A stretch of DNA of 41,743 bases from Fidelibacterota bacterium (GTDB lineage Bacteria > Fidelibacterota > Marinisomatia > SCGC-AAA003-L08 > JACNLC01): the NCBI GenBank assembly GCA_018657495.1, contig JABHXA010000018.1, positions 1-41,743 of the forward strand, in the 5' to 3' direction. Positions 38,311 through 41,743 of the stretch are shown here, piece after piece; positions within the stretch are counted from its first letter, which is position 1, and every line of letters begins with the position of its first letter. Both the position numbers and the translations under genes were made by a program. The notes beneath the pieces were generated by a model that was given only the letters and a program-made list of their open reading frames with translations, was not told the origin of the DNA and searched no databases.

Positions 38311-40191
38311 ATGAATCAGGACATAAAACGAAGAACGAATACAATATTTGCATTAGTACTAATTATGTTTTGCTCATTGTTATTACCTTATACACCATTT
38401 AATAGAAATCCAATTTTGATTTTCCCTAACGAAAATCTTGAGAATTATTCGAGATTGGAAGATCGTAATCAGTGGGATCCCTCTTTTATTCGATTAGGTA
38501 CAGATGGAAATTATAATATTTTAATAGGACAGCGATACTCAAAAGTGACTCCCAATGGCGAAGTTATAATTGATGACAAACGGATTTTTGAACCCTTTAA
38601 TCTAACTGGTAACTACCATTATAGTTTTATTGTCGACAATGATAATAATATGCATATTGTATTGAATGCATTCGACACGGAGCTTGATACAGTTTATCAT
38701 TATTATAATGATGAAGGGGATTTTGAGCTTCAAACCATATTTCAAAAAAAGACGTATTATATTAAGCTTGATAACAATGGTGATCCAATCCCAGATATGG
38801 ATCCGTTTATTATTAATCGGAATTATGATTTAGGTTACCATATAGACTTAATTTTAGGGCATGATGGTTACTTGCATTTTTTAGTTAAATCATCATTAGC
38901 TGATATTTCAGGTTATGGAGATAATGTTAGCATTTATTATTCGCGACTAACAACTGATGGGAATGTTATTGTTAATTTTGGGGATATTCTTGATGAACCA
39001 CAATCTTATTCATTTGATGGAATGGAACTAATCCAGGATTCTGAAGGATATTTACAGTTTATTTGGCGTTCTTTATACGGGACTCCATGGTATCGATTTA
39101 ATACTAGCGGATTCCTCAATAATTATAGTTATTTTGGACCACCAGACTATTCACCCCCTGCTAGTTTTTTTTCACTCCCAAATGAATTATACGATCTTTT
39201 GATCTTACAGCAAGAGGAAACATTGTTTTGCAATGTGTTTCCTGATGGGACTTTAATAGAACAAGCTTCGATTCCATTTCCTGATGAATCCTATGGTGGG
39301 ATTGATGGTGATGGTGGTTGGTTAAAAGACTACATGGATAATCAAGATAATATTCATCATATGTTTAGCAGGAGAATTTATTTTGAAGATCAAGAATATG
39401 TTACAAAATTGTTTTATGAAAAGTTGACATATGAAGGTGAATTTATTGTCCCACCCTTTGAAGAAGAGATTATGTCACAATTTGGAGAACCACCAAGAGA
39501 AGTAGTTGCTGACTTGAATGGAAATCCAGCTTTTATTATTTCAAATTATCAAATACATGATACATATTTTGCTTGGTTTGATCCTGATTCAGTAAGAATT
39601 GAGATTGGTGAGAACTTTGATATATCTGAATCAATAATTTCTGTCCCAATGATTATCAATTGTGATCAATGGGATGATCTATTACCAATTCAAGATTTTA
39701 CTTTTGATATTTATTTTGATCATGGCAGATTATCTTTTGATGATGTGACCTTTTTAGAAGAAACTGGACTAATGAATATCCACGCCTGGGAATATCTGGA
39801 AGATGGTACGATCCAAATTACTGTGTCAGATACCACAGGTCAAGTGTTTCATTCAGGACAAAATCCCTTTGCAGAATTGACCTTTATAAATCTTGAAAAC
39901 AATCAAGATGTAGAACCAGTTATATTAAATAGAATCTATTCAGCAATTGATACACTGGGCTATCAATTAGATTTTGAAACAAACATCCAAGCAATATTAG
40001 GTGGAATTCCTGGCGATATTAACAATGATTTAGTTACTAATATTTTAGATATTATCATTTTAGTAAATATAATGATTGATAGCATTGCTCCACCACTTAT
40101 ACAATTTTGGATTTCAGATGTTAATGGCGATGAAACTCTAAATATTCTGGATATCATCCAGATGATTGATATCATTCATGATCAAAATTGA
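38311..40191 (+). CDS. secreted dockerin-like protein with cohesin-like domain
   Basis: This 626-residue protein has an N-terminal hydrophobic segment (about 11-28) after a basic leader, a signal peptide or anchor. Residues about 40-420 are beta-rich with propeller-like repeats (IRLGTDGNYNILIG, LGHDGYLHFLVK). Residues about 430-565 look like a cohesin-type beta-sandwich (ISVPMIINCDQW, FTFDIYFDHGRLSFDDV, IQITVSDTTGQVF, AELTFINL). Two dockerin-like repeats (GDINNDLVTNILDIIILV, DVNGDETLNILDIIQMI) end the chain. No catalytic motif is recognised. It follows the S8 protease on the same strand by about 78 bp, with similar AT-rich codon use, so the two may form an operon. Confidence 0.78.
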   Translation: MNQDIKRRTNTIFALVLIMFCSLLLPYTPFNRNPILIFPNENLENYSRLEDRNQWDPSFIRLGTDGNYNILIGQRYSKVTPNGEVIIDDKRIFEPFNLTGNYHYSFIVDNDNNMHIVLNAFDTELDTVYHYYNDEGDFELQTIFQKKTYYIKLDNNGDPIPDMDPFIINRNYDLGYHIDLILGHDGYLHFLVKSSLADISGYGDNVSIYYSRLTTDGNVIVNFGDILDEPQSYSFDGMELIQDSEGYLQFIWRSLYGTPWYRFNTSGFLNNYSYFGPPDYSPPASFFSLPNELYDLLILQQEETLFCNVFPDGTLIEQASIPFPDESYGGIDGDGGWLKDYMDNQDNIHHMFSRRIYFEDQEYVTKLFYEKLTYEGEFIVPPFEEEIMSQFGEPPREVVADLNGNPAFIISNYQIHDTYFAWFDPDSVRIEIGENFDISESIISVPMIINCDQWDDLLPIQDFTFDIYFDHGRLSFDDVTFLEETGLMNIHAWEYLEDGTIQITVSDTTGQVFHSGQNPFAELTFINLENNQDVEPVILNRIYSAIDTLGYQLDFETNIQAILGGIPGDINNDLVTNILDIIILVNIMIDSIAPPLIQFWISDVNGDETLNILDIIQMIDIIHDQN

Positions 40192-41667
40192 CTTGTGAAT
40201 TAAATCTTATCAACATGTACTAAGGATATTCTGTTCGTTTGATTTTAAGTCACTTTGATCCATTCATTATTCACTATAGTCAAATATTCCCTCACAGCTG
40301 TAATTAATTCCATTATAGATTATATAACCACTATCAATTTTTCGTTATCCGTATAATATTTAATTTATTAATATATATCTAAATTTATACGAAGCGTCCA
40401 TTATTGAATGATTTATAGTTTTAATATATTCTTCTGAGGTCAATTTGTTTAATCTAATTTGGATATCCACTTTGAACTCTATAACCTGCTGATTATTTCC
40501 AAGTCATTTTTCGTTAAGTTATGTCCAATTTGCTAATTGATTAGCTGATATATCATTTTAATGCACAAAAAAATGAGCAATCTCAATAAATCACGATTTA
40601 ATTATTTGAATCAGGCTTAGTTTGTAAAAAATAATATCGTAAGAGTTATCTCCTGAATAGGAAATCATTAAATTTAAACGTAAATAATTCAAGAATTACA
40701 GCGCACGTCATATTTATGGAACCTACATTTTTGGCAATAGATCATTTTATAAAATAACAAATTAGAAAACGAAATTAATTAATTCTGACCTGGAATTAAT
40801 AGAAAACGAATAATTGATATTGTAATAGTCTATAAATTCTTTTCATCATCATCCGCAGCATCTATCCGAGTTAAAAAATCCAATGAATATTATGATATAA
40901 TTATCTAAATTTAGTACTGAACTCGATGTTAATCTGTTCGCCTAAAATGTTCCATTTGCAGTATGCTAAAAATAGAAATATTCTTTTGATCGCCAGAATT
41001 GATTCGGTAATAATAATTTATTTATAAAAATTGAATCGATCTAAAAATGGTCTTGCAAAAATTATTGAATATGAAAACTAAAATTTCTAATATTTAACTC
41101 TGATAAAAACCCTTAACAACTTGTTGATGTATAACTGCTGCAATTTGAGAATGTGAAATTATTTACTATTTAGACTTCTGTTGAAATCAGGAAAAACATA
41201 GCTTCATTTATTCTCGCAGAAATATTAATTGTATATATTTTATAATATATTGTCTCTTTTGAATACAGTGCTTGGCATAATGATAAAATCGGCATTGAAA
41301 TCTAATAATTATTAATGAGAAATTTCGTTTAGGACATCCGTGCTGAAAAATATAATAGAGATTGAATCCTTACCAATCTAATTCAGAATATTTCTCTTGG
41401 CATGAATATTGTAAAAGACTAAGACTTATATACGACGAAGATTATCGTATATAATAATTGAACCGTTCCCAAATAAATTGGAATATTCTCGGGGAAAATG
41501 GTTCGACTCTTATTAGACCAGTATTTAAAAAAAAGATTGATATTTTAATAGATATGTTGATAAAAAAAGAAAATCCATCCAAAAAGAAATCTGAAAATTA
41601 TGACATTCTGAATCGTTATATCATGAGTTACCAAGTCAGTAATAATATTGGTTTGAACCTATTTTCT
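40192..41667. other. long AT-rich region without recognisable genes
   Basis: About 1.5 kb hold no supported gene, RNA gene or repeat array on either strand. A 74-codon frame at 41458-41682 has a TTG start and no recognisable features. The stretch may be decayed sequence or a boundary of a variable region. Confidence 0.5.
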
Positions 41668-41743
41668 GACCTGCCCCCATAGTTTGGACCACCTTCAAAG
41701 TTAGTACTTTTTGTGTTTTTATTAATACTCAATTGATAATTTC
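41668..41743. mobile_element. possible insertion-sequence end
   Basis: The G/C-rich run TGACCTGCCCCCAT followed by TTTGGACCACC stands out in AT-rich surroundings and resembles the terminal sequences of some IS3-family elements. The body would lie outside the window. This is a recollection of pattern only, without a transposase to support it. Confidence 0.25.

Noticed and set aside
41458..41682. 74-codon frame near the right edge
   Set aside because: TTG start, no ribosome site, no recognisable motif, and it runs into the possible insertion-sequence end.

Overview
The window is an AT-rich chromosomal segment that most resembles a marine FCB-group bacterium, probably Candidatus Neomarinimicrobiota (Marinimicrobia/SAR406). 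The assignment is an inference. It rests on many secreted proteins with a dockerin-like tail (GDxNxDxxIDILDIV), type-IX-secretion-type C-termini (YPNPFNP), GCTDP/DDGSC repeats and a Fibrobacter-type paralogous-domain fragment. No rRNA or other direct phylogenetic marker is present.

Left part (1-5.1 kb). A partial FISUMP-domain gene is followed by two tRNA-Ser genes (UGA, GCU). Then comes a minus-strand block: SDR oxidoreductase (2,4-dienoyl-CoA reductase-like), cupin, a secreted dockerin protein, a PerR-type regulator, a 2-Cys peroxiredoxin and an Fe-type superoxide dismutase. The last three form a peroxide/superoxide defence group with a palindromic operator candidate in front of perR. The main discovery is the secreted dockerin gene at 2618-3823. 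It is a single reading frame interrupted by one in-frame UGA, giving a U-x-x-C motif in a thioredoxin-like domain that resembles the N-terminal domain of animal selenoprotein P. A perfect 6-bp hairpin starts 11 nt after the UGA, as expected for a bacterial SECIS element. I read it as a secreted selenoprotein fused to a dockerin-like module.

Middle part (5.1-32.9 kb). Housekeeping genes include leucyl aminopeptidase, tRNA-Met/Ile2, two CYTH-type proteins, YjbQ, a very large GH13 alpha-amylase-family protein, YbjQ, a secreted 5'-nucleotidase, an HD protein, an Acr3 arsenite transporter, a TerB-like protein, thioredoxin, a DUF512 radical-SAM/PDZ protein, the GTPase Der, YigZ and tRNA-fMet. Between them sit large secreted proteins: an SdiA-regulated/lamin-tail/dockerin protein, a C25 gingipain-like protein with FG-GAP and dockerin regions, and an HEFFH metalloprotease with a T9SS tail. 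At 15.2-16.6 kb a REP-associated (IS200-like) transposase lies inside an array of palindromic repeats.

Right part (32.9-41.7 kb). This part is even more AT-rich and gene-poor. It has two large secreted proteins: an S8 subtilisin-like protease with FG-GAP, dockerin, cohesin-like and T9SS modules and a frame break just after its signal peptide, and a dockerin protein with a cohesin-like domain. About 1.5 kb without recognisable genes follows, with a possible insertion-sequence edge at the end.

Six secreted proteins carry dockerin-like repeats, but no scaffoldin is visible. The two cohesin-like domains occur on the same chains as dockerin-like repeats.
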